From JAIBJN01 sp963802795 (GTDB lineage Bacteria > Actinomycetota > Thermoleophilia > Gaiellales > Gaiellaceae), in NCBI GenBank assembly GCA_963802795.1, contig CAWDJV010000005.1, positions 930,001 to 994,000 of the forward strand: a DNA stretch of 64,000 bases. Reading direction: 5' to 3'. Below, piece by piece: positions 1-7,496 of this stretch. The first letter of the stretch is position 1. Every line of letters starts with the position of its first letter. The translations under genes were made by a program, and so were the position numbers. The notes below the pieces were generated by a model, which saw only the letters and a list, made by a program, of their open reading frames with translations, searched no databases and was not told the origin of the DNA.

Positions 1-1
1 C

Positions 2-502
2 TCGAAGAGGATTCCTTTCTCGCGCGTCCTCTTCGGGCTCAACATCCCGGACGTCGGGTGGGTGACCGCGCAGAACCTCGCCCGCCACTTCGGCTCCGTC
101 GACGCGCTCCTGGCCGCGGCGCAGGAGGACATCGAGGAGGTCGAGGGGATCGGCCCCGACCGGGCCGAGTCGATTGCGACGTGGTTTGCCGACGAGAAGT
201 CGAGGGCGCTCGTCGCAGAGCTCCGGGGCCTCGGGCTCCGATTCGAGCTCGGCGACGAGGAGCGGCCCATCGAGGGGCCGCTGACCGGAAACGCGTACGT
301 GATCACGGGAACGCTCGAGCGTTGGTCGCGGGAGCAGGCGAAGGCCGCGCTCGAGGCCAAGGGGGCAAAGGTGACCGACTCGGTCTCCAAGAAGACGACC
401 GGGCTGGTCGTGGGGGAGAGCCCCGGGTCGAAGCTCGAGAAGGCGCGGCGGGCGGGCGTCGAGATCCTCGACGAGGCGGCCTTCGAGACGCTGATCGCCT
501 GA
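2..502 (+). CDS. ligA: NAD-dependent DNA ligase, C-terminal part (5' end outside window)
   Basis: The frame is open from the window edge and ends in TGA at 500-502, leaving 166 residues. The visible part starts in the helix-hairpin-helix region (SRVLFGLNIPDVG, then EVEGIGPDRAESIATWF) that grips the DNA backbone. It ends in a BRCT domain (GNAYVITGTLERWSREQAK, then TTGLVVGESPGSKLEKA). LigA seals nicks during replication and repair using NAD+ as adenylate donor. The nucleotidyltransferase and OB domains must lie upstream of base 1. The match to the family C-terminus is very clear and the end is intact. The next gene is convergent, 11 bases away. Confidence 0.95.
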   Translation, partial: SKRIPFSRVLFGLNIPDVGWVTAQNLARHFGSVDALLAAAQEDIEEVEGIGPDRAESIATWFADEKSRALVAELRGLGLRFELGDEERPIEGPLTGNAYVITGTLERWSREQAKAALEAKGAKVTDSVSKKTTGLVVGESPGSKLEKARRAGVEILDEAAFETLIA

Positions 503-513
503 CGACCGTAGCG

Positions 514-1734
514 CTAGAGAGCGCGTGCGAGGACCTGGGCGAAGCGGTTCTGCGAGCGTCGGGCCCTCGTGTAGTTGACCGGCCGGCCGTTCTGGAGGAT
601 CGAGAAGACGTAGCGAACGCCGACGTAACCCGAGAGGGCCGAAGCGGCGAGCGTCGTGCCCGTCTTCGCCCTCACGCGGCCGCGAGCTGGTCCCCTTCGC
701 ATGCGGTCCGCCAAAGTCCCGTCGACGCCGGCGATCGGCAGTGAATCGACGAGCGGGGCCCTGATGCTCGCGTCGCGCCAGGCCGAGATGAGCAGGCGTC
801 CGATCGCGCGCGAGGTGAGGCGGTTGTAGGGGGAAAGGCCGGATCCGTCAGCGATGCGCACGCCTCGGAGCGGGACCCCGCGTCGGGCGAGGTTGTTGCG
901 GACGACGACAGCACCGGCGGCGGTCGTGCCGGCCCCTCGGATCTTCTTGCCCAGGTGCTTGAGCAGCATCTCGGCGTAGAAGTTGTCGCTCACCTTGTTC
1001 ATGCTCCGCACAAGGCTCGTAAGAGGCGCCGAGCGCGTGCGCGCGAGAGCGCGCGACGTTCCCGGGGCCTCCCCGACGCCCACGCCTCTCGGCACTGCGA
1101 CGCCCACGGACCGGAGAGCCTTCCTGAAGACCCGTGCGGCGGCACGCCAGGGCCGTGCCACGGTCCGGCCGTCGACCTTTCCCCGCGCGACGACGAGCGC
1201 CGAGAGCGGCGGCGACTCGATCCTGTACCAGGACGGATCCCAGCCCGGCCCCGTCCGCCGCCGGTCGAAGTAGGACTCGTCCGCCATGATGCGCCCGGTC
1301 ACCCGCCTGATACCGCGGTCGCGGATCGCCCGAGCCAGCCTGCGCACGTCCCTCCGCGAGAGGGAGGGATCGCCGTGGCCCTTGAGGAAGAGGCGTCCCG
1401 GCCAGACCGATCCCGACTGCGACACGACACCGCGGACGGAGGTGGTGATGCGGTACGAGGGCCCCAGGCGGTCGAGGGCCGCGACCGCCACCGAGAGCTT
1501 CTGGTTCGAGGCCGGCTCGAAGGCGCGCCTCGAGTGCAGTCGGTACACGGTCCGCCCCGAGCGGAGGTTGTACGCGAACGCCCCTGTCTTCGCCCGCGGG
1601 AACACCGAGAGCGCGCGGTCGAGGCGCTCCCGCAGGGTCTGGGCGGAGGCCGGGCCGGCCGCGAGCGCGAGCACGGCGACGAACGCCGCCGCGGCTGCGA
1701 GCGCATTCGTCCCCGGAAGCCCGATTCTCCTCAT
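514..1734 (-). CDS. dacB: D-alanyl-D-alanine carboxypeptidase / endopeptidase (PBP4 family, S13)
   Basis: The product is 406 residues. A hydrophobic signal peptide ending at about residue 31 (GPASAQT) targets it to the outside of the membrane. All three penicillin-binding motifs are visible: SNQK at 76-79 (nucleophile Ser76), SDN at 249-251 and KTG at 357-359. This matches S13 peptidases, which trim or cleave peptidoglycan peptides. I chose the ATG at 1734 because the signal peptide begins there; a longer in-frame start at 1842 would add 36 residues with no signal-like character. It is divergent from the small gene at 1823, so both promoters must sit in the 88 bases between them. Confidence 0.9.
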   Translation of the reverse strand: MRRIGLPGTNALAAAAAFVAVLALAAGPASAQTLRERLDRALSVFPRAKTGAFAYNLRSGRTVYRLHSRRAFEPASNQKLSVAVAALDRLGPSYRITTSVRGVVSQSGSVWPGRLFLKGHGDPSLSRRDVRRLARAIRDRGIRRVTGRIMADESYFDRRRTGPGWDPSWYRIESPPLSALVVARGKVDGRTVARPWRAAARVFRKALRSVGVAVPRGVGVGEAPGTSRALARTRSAPLTSLVRSMNKVSDNFYAEMLLKHLGKKIRGAGTTAAGAVVVRNNLARRGVPLRGVRIADGSGLSPYNRLTSRAIGRLLISAWRDASIRAPLVDSLPIAGVDGTLADRMRRGPARGRVRAKTGTTLAASALSGYVGVRYVFSILQNGRPVNYTRARRSQNRFAQVLARAL

Positions 1735-1822
1735 GTCGTTGCTAGGTCCTGTGGTCTCGCAGAATAGGACGAGTGGCCTATTGGCGGGCGACGCTTCGCC
1801 CGCTACGGTCAAGCGGCCGCAC

Positions 1823-2113
1823 GTGAGCGACGATCTCTTCATTCTCCTCGGCCGTATCCGCCTCCTTCTCGATGCCCGGGAGCACGAGAGTCTGGCGGGC
1901 CAAGACGACGTCGAGCTGACCTTGACCGACGGCTACGCTCACGCCCTGGCGCTCGAGGGCGAGCGCCGGCGGACGGACGAGCGGATCCGCGAGCTCGCCG
2001 GCATCCCCGAGCACGACGCCGAAGTCACCGCCCTCAAGGACCGGCGCGACCTCGTCGAGGAGCAGCACGAGCGACTCCGCGGGCTCCTCGGAGCTCTCGC
2101 CTCGAACCGCTAG
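1823..2113 (+). CDS. small helical coiled-coil protein of unknown function
   Basis: This is a 96-residue GTG-started protein, almost entirely charged and helical (LEGERRRTDERIRELAG, then KDRRDLVEEQHERLRGLLG). That is typical of a short cytosolic coiled coil. I do not recognise the family. Support for coding is the sustained amphipathic helix pattern, the clean stop 17 bases before the convergent response regulator, and the lack of a better frame on either strand. It is divergent from the PBP4 gene. The start is the first reasonable GTG; no strong Shine-Dalgarno is visible, so the 5' end is uncertain. Confidence 0.6.
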   Translation: MSDDLFILLGRIRLLLDAREHESLAGQDDVELTLTDGYAHALALEGERRRTDERIRELAGIPEHDAEVTALKDRRDLVEEQHERLRGLLGALASNR

Positions 2114-2130
2114 CGCCTCAGACCGGATTC

Positions 2131-2763
2131 CTAGACGATGCCGCTCCGCACGGCGTAGACCGCCGCCTGGATGCGGTTCTCGATCTGGAGCTTCATGAGG
2201 ATGTTCGAGATGTGGTTCTTGACGGTCTTCGGGCTGATGTAGAGCTGGCGCGCGATCTCAGCGTTGTCCTTCCCGCTCGCGATCAGGCGCAGGACGTCGA
2301 GCTCGCGATCCGAGAGCTCGGTCTGGATCGTCCTGGCCGCTGCCTCGTCGGCAGTCTGGGCGCGGAGGCGCTGGAGAAGCTTCGCGGCGATCTGGGGGGA
2401 TATCAGCGAGTCGCCCCCGGCCGCTGCGCGGACGCCCTCGATCAGGTGGTCGATGGACGAGTCCTTCAGGAGGTAACCGCAGGCCCCGGCCATGACCGCG
2501 TCCATGACGTCGTCGTCGTCGTCCGAGATCGTCAGCACGACGACCCGGGTACGCGGCGCGATGCTCGAGACCTCCCGAGTGGCCTCCACGCCCGTCAGGC
2601 CGGGCATCTTCAGATCCATGATCACGACGTCGGGGGCAAGCTCGCTCACCAGCTGAAGCGCGCTACTGCCGTTGTCGGCCTCGCCGACGACGCGGACGCC
2701 CTGCTCCTCGAGAAGGCTCCGAAGTCCGGAGCGGAACAGGTCGTGGTCGTCGACGAGGAGCAC
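2131..2763 (-). CDS. NarL/FixJ-family two-component response regulator
   Basis: The 210-residue protein has a receiver domain (LLVDDHDLFRSGLRSLL at the N-terminus, phospho-acceptor Asp at about 50 in VVIMDLKMPG, switch Lys in YLLKDSS). A LuxR-type helix-turn-helix follows (LSDRELDVLRLIASGKDNAE, then ISPKTVKNHISNIL). Phosphorylation by a histidine kinase would change DNA binding. I chose the GTG at 2763 because GAGGAG lies 6 bases upstream and the domain begins there. An ATG at 2877 would overlap the upstream gene by 55 bases. It probably forms an operon with the 3D-domain wall protein upstream. No adjacent kinase is present; an NarL-type kinase lies far away at 53523. Confidence 0.9.
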   Translation of the reverse strand: MLLVDDHDLFRSGLRSLLEEQGVRVVGEADNGSSALQLVSELAPDVVIMDLKMPGLTGVEATREVSSIAPRTRVVVLTISDDDDDVMDAVMAGACGYLLKDSSIDHLIEGVRAAAGGDSLISPQIAAKLLQRLRAQTADEAAARTIQTELSDRELDVLRLIASGKDNAEIARQLYISPKTVKNHISNILMKLQIENRIQAAVYAVRSGIV

Positions 2764-2822
2764 CCGCAGCTCCTCGAGCTTCGAGCGCCGATCCTCGGCG
2801 GGTGGCGTCGTGGGCCCCTTTC

Positions 2823-3857
2823 CTAGTGCAGGGTGATGGTAACGACCTTCCGGCCCCACGCGCGCGCCTGCGAGCACTTCGGGAACCAGAGGTCGATGGT
2901 GGCACCGACCACGGCGCCGCCGGTGTCGGCCGCCACTCCCTCGCCGTAGCCGGGAACGGTCATCTTCGTCCCGAGCGGGATCACCGCGGGGTCGACGGCA
3001 ACGACGCCCCAGCCGACCGGTATGCCGGTCGCGGTCGATCCGCGCAGGCAGTAGCCCGTCGAGCTGACGGTCATGCGCGTGCCCGGGCCGGCCGGCTGGA
3101 TCGGCGGCGGCGGTGCTCCACCTTCGCCTTCACCTCCGCCGACCGTCACGTCTTCGGCTCGGGCCTCCGCGGCCTCCGCCTGGGCGAGGAGCCCCTGGAT
3201 CTCGCGCTCGGCCAGGCCGCGCCGGCTCTCGAGCCCGGCGAGGTAGTCGGCCTGAGCGGCGCGGGCGGCCGCCGCGGCCGAGCGCTGTGCCTCGGCGTCG
3301 GCGACGACCGCTCGCAGCTCGGAACCCTGCTGCTGGAGGCTCCGGAGCGAGTCTCGAAGCGCCCCTCGAGCTTCAACGACCTGCGCCGCGATCGAGCGAT
3401 CCTGGGCGGCGACCCGGCCCAGGCCGTCGAGGGCAGAAAGGGCTTCGTCGAGGGAATCGGCCCCGAGAAGGACGGCGAGCGGATCGACCTCGGCTTCGAA
3501 GTACAGGGTCCGGAGGCGCGCGTCGAGCCGTCGCGAGGCGAGCTCGAGGTCGCTGCGGGCGATCTCGAGGTGCCGGCGCGCGGCGTCCTCGCGTTCCTCC
3601 AGGTCCTGTTGCCGGGCCTGAAGGGCGGCGAGCCTCCGCTCGGCCTGCGCGTGCCGACTCTCGAGCGCGTAGAGGTCGAGCAGCGCCTGCTGCGCCTCCG
3701 CTGCGAGGCCGTCGCTTTCCGCGCGCAGGCGCTCGGCCTCGCTGCGGAGAGCAGTCGGATCGTCTGCCCGCGCGGCGGAGCCTGTGAAAAGCGCTGTTGC
3801 CAGGAGCGCTGCCAGAGCCGCCGTGCGGGACCAGCGTCGGAAAGAACCCGGGCGCAA
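2823..3857 (-). CDS. secreted coiled-coil protein with C-terminal 3D domain (cell-wall lytic type)
   Basis: The product is 344 residues from a TTG start. It has a signal peptide (to about residue 31, GSAARADD), a long coiled coil (about 35-230), a Gly/Pro linker and a C-terminal 3D domain (about 263-340). The three conserved aspartates are visible in AVDPAVIPLGTKM, VAADTGG and TIDLWFP. The 3D domain is the beta-barrel of MltA/YabE/RpfB-like proteins that bind or cleave peptidoglycan. The coiled coil contains RTLYFEAEVDPLAVLLGADS, which matches the same position in the divergent NlpC/P60 protein at 3990. The two genes therefore look like paralogous wall-hydrolase modules driven from one shared intergenic region. 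Confidence 0.85.
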   Translation of the reverse strand: MRPGSFRRWSRTAALAALLATALFTGSAARADDPTALRSEAERLRAESDGLAAEAQQALLDLYALESRHAQAERRLAALQARQQDLEEREDAARRHLEIARSDLELASRRLDARLRTLYFEAEVDPLAVLLGADSLDEALSALDGLGRVAAQDRSIAAQVVEARGALRDSLRSLQQQGSELRAVVADAEAQRSAAAAARAAQADYLAGLESRRGLAEREIQGLLAQAEAAEARAEDVTVGGGEGEGGAPPPPIQPAGPGTRMTVSSTGYCLRGSTATGIPVGWGVVAVDPAVIPLGTKMTVPGYGEGVAADTGGAVVGATIDLWFPKCSQARAWGRKVVTITLH

Positions 3858-3869
3858 GGGCGGGCACCC

Positions 3870-3941
3870 TAACAGGGACGCGCGAATCTCGGCGCAGGTG
3901 GGGCGGCAGCCGTTTGCCAGTGTCTGACACCCCTGTTACCA
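3870..3941. promoter_or_regulatory. divergent promoter/operator region between the two wall-hydrolase genes
   Basis: TAACAGGG at 3870-3877 and CCCTGTTA at 3931-3938 form an inverted pair, so each divergent gene has the same element CCCTGTTA on its own coding strand. On the plus strand TTGCCA (3914-3919) and TTACCA (3936-3941) are 16 bases apart and could be -35/-10 boxes. Between them lies the perfect palindrome GTGTC-T-GACAC at 3920-3930, well placed for a repressor or activator. This is pattern evidence only. Confidence 0.45.
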
Positions 3942-3989
3942 TGCCCCGCTTGTGAAGGCGCCCGCCCAGATCTTCGCGCCTGCACCGAC

Positions 3990-5102
3990 TTGCCTGCGGG
4001 GGTAATTATCCGACCGAACAAACGGCTTTCGTTCGTATTCCTGCTCCTCGCGCTGGCGGTCCTCCCGCTGGCCGAGCGGGCCACTCCGGCTCCTCCGATC
4101 GAGTCGAAGGAGGCGGAGGCCCAGCAGGTGATGGCTCAGATCCAGCAGCTCGACGCCGACCTGAGCCACGTGGTCGAGTCGTTCAACGCGGCCGAGATCG
4201 AGCTCGACGGCATCAAGGCCGAGCAGCGGGTCAACGAGCGGCGGCTACGGATCGCGCGCGGCAATCTCGGCAGCGCGCAGGGCAATCTGGAGGCTCGGCT
4301 CGTCGAGCTCTACATGAGCGGCGAGACGGACCTCGTGGAGATCATTCTCGGCTCCTCGAGCCTGAGCGAGATCCTCGACGGCATCGAGACCGCGAACCGA
4401 GTCTCCGACCAGGACACGAAGATCATCGAGGAGGTCCGCCGCTTCAGGCACGAGGTCAAGGTGCGCGAGTCCGAGCTCGAGAAGGCTCGTACCCGCCAGG
4501 AGCAGGTGGTCGCCGAGCAGGCCGCGAAGCGGGACCAGATCGAGGCCACTCTCGCCGAGCGCGAGCAGCTCCTCTCCTCGATCCGTTCGGAGATCGAGCG
4601 GCTCAAGGCCGAGGAGGCAGCCCGCCAGCGCCGGCTCGAGGCCGCGGCCCGCGCCCGCCTCGCGAACCCGGCTCCTGCCGCCACCGCGCCGGCTCAAGCT
4701 CCCGCCCCCGCTCCCACCAGCAGCGACGAGCCCACCGGCGCGCCACCTTCCCAGCACGGCGGCGTGGTCGGAATCGCGATGCAGTACCTCGGCATTCCGT
4801 ACCAGTGGGGTGGCTCCTCGCCGAGCACCGGATTCGACTGCTCGGGCTTCACGATGTTCGTCTACTCCCAGGTGGGCGTCTCGCTGCCGCACAACGCCGC
4901 CATGCAGTACGGCATGGGATCGGCAGTCTCGCGCTCGGAGCTCGCGCCCGGCGATCTCGTCTTCTTCAACGGGCTCGGGCACGTCGGGATCTACATCGGG
5001 GGCAACCAGATGATTCACTCGCCCCACACCGGCGACGTCGTCAAGATCTCCGCCCTGACGGGGTGGTACGCCTCCACCTACGTGGGCGCGCGGCGCTTCT
5101 AG
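3990..5102 (+). CDS. secreted coiled-coil NlpC/P60 peptidoglycan endopeptidase
   Basis: The protein is 370 residues, with an N-terminal hydrophobic segment (about 12-28), a long PcsB-like coiled coil (about 36-225), a Pro/Ala linker and an NlpC/P60 domain (about 256-370). The catalytic residues are Cys284 in GFDCSGF, His331 in GLGHVGIYIG and His343 in MIHSPH. Such enzymes cut gamma-D-Glu-mesoDAP bonds in wall peptides, and PcsB-type coiled coils usually hold the domain inactive until engaged by FtsX. The segment VELYMSGETDLVEIILGSSS matches the coiled coil of the divergent 3D-domain protein. The start is TTG with a weak ribosome site, so a few residues may differ. Confidence 0.9.
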   Translation: MPAGVIIRPNKRLSFVFLLLALAVLPLAERATPAPPIESKEAEAQQVMAQIQQLDADLSHVVESFNAAEIELDGIKAEQRVNERRLRIARGNLGSAQGNLEARLVELYMSGETDLVEIILGSSSLSEILDGIETANRVSDQDTKIIEEVRRFRHEVKVRESELEKARTRQEQVVAEQAAKRDQIEATLAEREQLLSSIRSEIERLKAEEAARQRRLEAAARARLANPAPAATAPAQAPAPAPTSSDEPTGAPPSQHGGVVGIAMQYLGIPYQWGGSSPSTGFDCSGFTMFVYSQVGVSLPHNAAMQYGMGSAVSRSELAPGDLVFFNGLGHVGIYIGGNQMIHSPHTGDVVKISALTGWYASTYVGARRF

Positions 5103-5147
5103 GCGCCCTTTCTCGCGCTACAGAGTCGCGACCGAGAGGAGTTCGGC

Positions 5148-6005
5148 ATGGCGTCCATTTCGGAGCGGGAGACCAGCGAGATCGAGGCGGCAAACGCCTC
5201 CGGCACCACTCCGGTCGTCTTCATCCACGGCCTCTGGCTGCTGCCGAGCAGCTGGGCCACCTGGGCGGACTTCTTCAAGCAGGCCGGTTACGCGCCGCTG
5301 ACGCCGGACTGGCCAGACGATCCGGAAACGGTCGAAGAGGCGCGGGCGAACCCGGACGTCCTCGCCAAGAAGACGCTGAAGCAGGTTGCCGACCACACGG
5401 CCGACGTGATCGGCAAGCTCGAGAAGAAGCCCGCCGTGATGGGGCACTCGACCGGCGGATTGTTCGCCCAGATGCTCGCCGGCCGTGGGCTCTCGGCAGC
5501 CACGGTTGCCATCGACCCGGGCGTGTTTCGCGGCGTCCTGCCGCTGCCCCTCTCCACGCTCAGGGCGAGTGGGCCTTTCCTGTTGAACCCCCGGAATCGA
5601 GGCCGCGCCATCACGCTCACCTTCGACCAGTTCAAATACGGCTGGACGAACGCCCTCGATGAGGACGAGGCGAAGCGCCTTTACGACACCTACCACGTGG
5701 CCGGGTCGGGGATCGCCCTGGCCCAGATGGGCAACGCCAACCTCAACCCCTGGACCGAGTCCAAGGTCGACACGAAGAACCCCGATCGGGGCCCGCTGCT
5801 GATCCTCGACGGGGAGAAGGACCACACGGTTCCCTGGGCGATTGCCAACGCCTCCTACAAGCGGCAGAAGCGCAACCCGAGCGTCACCGAGATCAAGAAG
5901 ATGCCGAACCGCGGCCACTCGCTAACCATCGACCACGGCTGGCAGGAGGTCGCCCAGACCGCGCTCGACTTCGTCAAGCGGTTCGTCCCGGCCAAGCCGA
6001 GCTAG
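5148..6005 (+). CDS. alpha/beta hydrolase
   Basis: The 285-residue cytosolic enzyme has a full alpha/beta-hydrolase triad: Ser101 in the nucleophile elbow GHSTGG, Asp in LLILDGEKDHTVPW, and His in MPNRGHSLTIDHGW near the C-terminus. The oxyanion motif is VVFIHGLW. The substrate cannot be told from sequence. The ATG is preceded by GAGAGGAG. It stands alone, with 45 bases to the upstream gene. A short element (TACAGAGTCG) lies just upstream at 5119 and recurs in longer form downstream at 6046. Confidence 0.88.
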   Translation: MASISERETSEIEAANASGTTPVVFIHGLWLLPSSWATWADFFKQAGYAPLTPDWPDDPETVEEARANPDVLAKKTLKQVADHTADVIGKLEKKPAVMGHSTGGLFAQMLAGRGLSAATVAIDPGVFRGVLPLPLSTLRASGPFLLNPRNRGRAITLTFDQFKYGWTNALDEDEAKRLYDTYHVAGSGIALAQMGNANLNPWTESKVDTKNPDRGPLLILDGEKDHTVPWAIANASYKRQKRNPSVTEIKKMPNRGHSLTIDHGWQEVAQTALDFVKRFVPAKPS

Positions 6006-6045
6006 CGGGCCTCGATCTGCTGGCAGGCGAGAGTCCTCGCGTTAC

Positions 6046-6076
6046 TACAGAGTCGTTTTTTATCCGCGACTGGCTC
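6046..6076. repeat. 31-bp intergenic repeat, copy 1
   Basis: This begins TACAGAGTCG and ends CGACTGGCTC, and copy 2 is at 6824-6853. AGTCG and CGACT can form a 5-bp stem around an AT-rich loop. It lies 40 bases after the hydrolase stop. The two copies differ at only a few positions, which is notable in noncoding sequence. Confidence 0.55.
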
Positions 6077-6199
6077 CTGAACTACGGATTCGGGGCCGAT
6101 AGCCTGTCCGTGTGAAAAGACCACCGCCGGAGGGGCTCGACTCGACTCATTGGTAGAGGGGCTCAGAGAGAGAGCTCCGCTGACCAAAGGAGAATCGAC

Positions 6200-6733
6200 A
6201 TGGGAAAGCTGATCGCGACCACGCAGGCCACCGTCGACGGCGTCATAGATCCGGTCGCCGAGTGGGTGCAGCCGGACGGAGACCACGGCGTGTACTCGTT
6301 CGAGCGTCAGGCGAGATCCGGCGGGCTGGTGCTGGGCCGCAAGACCTACGAGGGGCTGGCGGGATATTGGCCGAGCCAGTCGGGCAAGTGGGCGGACATG
6401 GTCAACTCGATGCGGAAGTACGTCGCGTCCAACTCCCTCTCCGGAGATCTCGAGTGGAACGCGACCCTACTCGAGGGTGACCTCGAGGACGCGATCCCGA
6501 AGCTGAAGGACGAGGTCGACGGTGACCTGTTCATGCACGGGAGCGGCGAGTTCGCGTACGCCCTCGCGGAGAAGGGCCTAATCGACGAGTACGAGGTCTA
6601 CCTGAACCCGATCGTTTGGGGCAAGGGAAACGTCCACGTGCTCGGCGACAGGGGAACCATCCGGATGGAGCTCGACGACGTGAAGCGGTTCGACTCTGGA
6701 GTTGTCCTAATCACCTACCTCCCGGCGTCTTGA
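6200..6733 (+). CDS. dihydrofolate-reductase-like (RibD C-terminal domain) protein
   Basis: The 177-residue protein matches the RibD_C/DHFR-like fold of the small YwjB/YyaP group. The N-terminal strand LIATTQATVDGVI is followed by LVLGRKTYEGLAGYW (nucleotide-binding Gly-Arg-Lys-Thr), the acidic strand DLFMHGSGEFAYAL and a terminal VVLITY strand. These proteins probably use NAD(P)H, but physiological substrates are rarely known. They should not be equated with folate-pathway FolA. The ATG follows AAAGGAG with good spacing. It is flanked on both sides by the 6046/6824 repeat pair. Confidence 0.85.
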   Translation: MGKLIATTQATVDGVIDPVAEWVQPDGDHGVYSFERQARSGGLVLGRKTYEGLAGYWPSQSGKWADMVNSMRKYVASNSLSGDLEWNATLLEGDLEDAIPKLKDEVDGDLFMHGSGEFAYALAEKGLIDEYEVYLNPIVWGKGNVHVLGDRGTIRMELDDVKRFDSGVVLITYLPAS

Positions 6734-6823
6734 CCGCGGCCGGGCCGCGAGGCGGCACCGCGAGGGCTACTGAGGTTTGAGCGCCTCGAGCGTGAGGCGA
6801 AGTTCGTCGTTGTAGCTGTCACT

Positions 6824-6853
6824 TACAGAGTCGTCTTTATCCCCGACTGGCTC
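6824..6853. repeat. 30-bp intergenic repeat, copy 2
   Basis: This near-identical copy of 6046-6076 has the same ends (TACAGAGTCG and CGACTGGCTC) and the same 5-bp stem potential. It lies 90 bases after the DHFR-like gene, in the gap before the convergent GNAT gene. Confidence 0.55.
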
Positions 6854-6893
6854 TCGAGCGACAGTACGCTCGCCCAGGTGAGGGCAGTTGGGC

Positions 6894-7382
6894 TCATGCA
6901 TCGAGTCGGAGCACGACTTCGTCCGTTTCCTCGTTGCGCCCATGGGCGAACGCGCGCCCCTCGCCCACGATAAGAAAGCCGCACTTGGTCAACACACGAA
7001 TCGACGCCGCGTTGTCGCTCGCAGCGCCAGCGTAAAGAGGACGGGTTGCCTCCACCTGCAAGAACTCTTGTAGAGCACGCGTGGCAATGCCGCGGCCCCA
7101 ATCTTCACGGCCGATCCAATAGGTGACCTCGCGGTGACCTTCCAAGTCGAAGCTCGCGATGTGACCCACGACCCGACCGTCGACCTCGACGACCCTGTTC
7201 GTCGTTGAGCTGTCGCTCCTCAGCCGCGCCCACCGTCGCTCAAAGGCGGTTCGATCATCAAAATCCGGCGACGTGAACGCGGCCATCCGGATCGCCTCGG
7301 GATCCGTCGCGTGCTCGAACAGCACGCTGAGATCACGATCTTCGACTTCGCGAAGGACAAGCTGTCCCGAGCCCTCCCACAC
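6894..7382 (-). CDS. GNAT-family N-acetyltransferase
   Basis: The protein is about 163 residues. It starts with the usual strand LVLREVEDRDL, then has the acceptor-side segment VVGHIASFDLEGHREVTYWI and the acetyl-CoA loop GREDWGRGIATRALQEF. The closing part is SDNAASIRVLTKCGFLIVGE. This is the RimJ/RimL-like subgroup that acetylates small molecules or protein N-termini. The start is uncertain: the GTG at 7382 fits the domain, while an in-frame ATG at 7466 would add a basic, low-complexity 28-residue leader. It runs in the same direction as the lysyl-oxidase gene upstream. Confidence 0.8.
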   Translation of the reverse strand: MWEGSGQLVLREVEDRDLSVLFEHATDPEAIRMAAFTSPDFDDRTAFERRWARLRSDSSTTNRVVEVDGRVVGHIASFDLEGHREVTYWIGREDWGRGIATRALQEFLQVEATRPLYAGAASDNAASIRVLTKCGFLIVGEGRAFAHGRNEETDEVVLRLDA

Positions 7383-7496
7383 GCCGTTAACGCTAGCGGC
7401 CGTCTGAGATACCGCCCCCCTCTGCCGTGAACGCCGTGACGCTATCGCGCCGGAACTCGGGGACATTCCCGAAGACTGGCCCAGTTACAGCGGGCT

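Noticed and set aside
3858..3989. Possible c-di-AMP (ydaO-type) riboswitch before the NlpC/P60 gene, suggested by the presence of disA and by known actinobacterial examples
   Set aside because: The 132-base gap is too short for the usual fold and none of the conserved core blocks could be found; only promoter-like and palindromic elements are seen.
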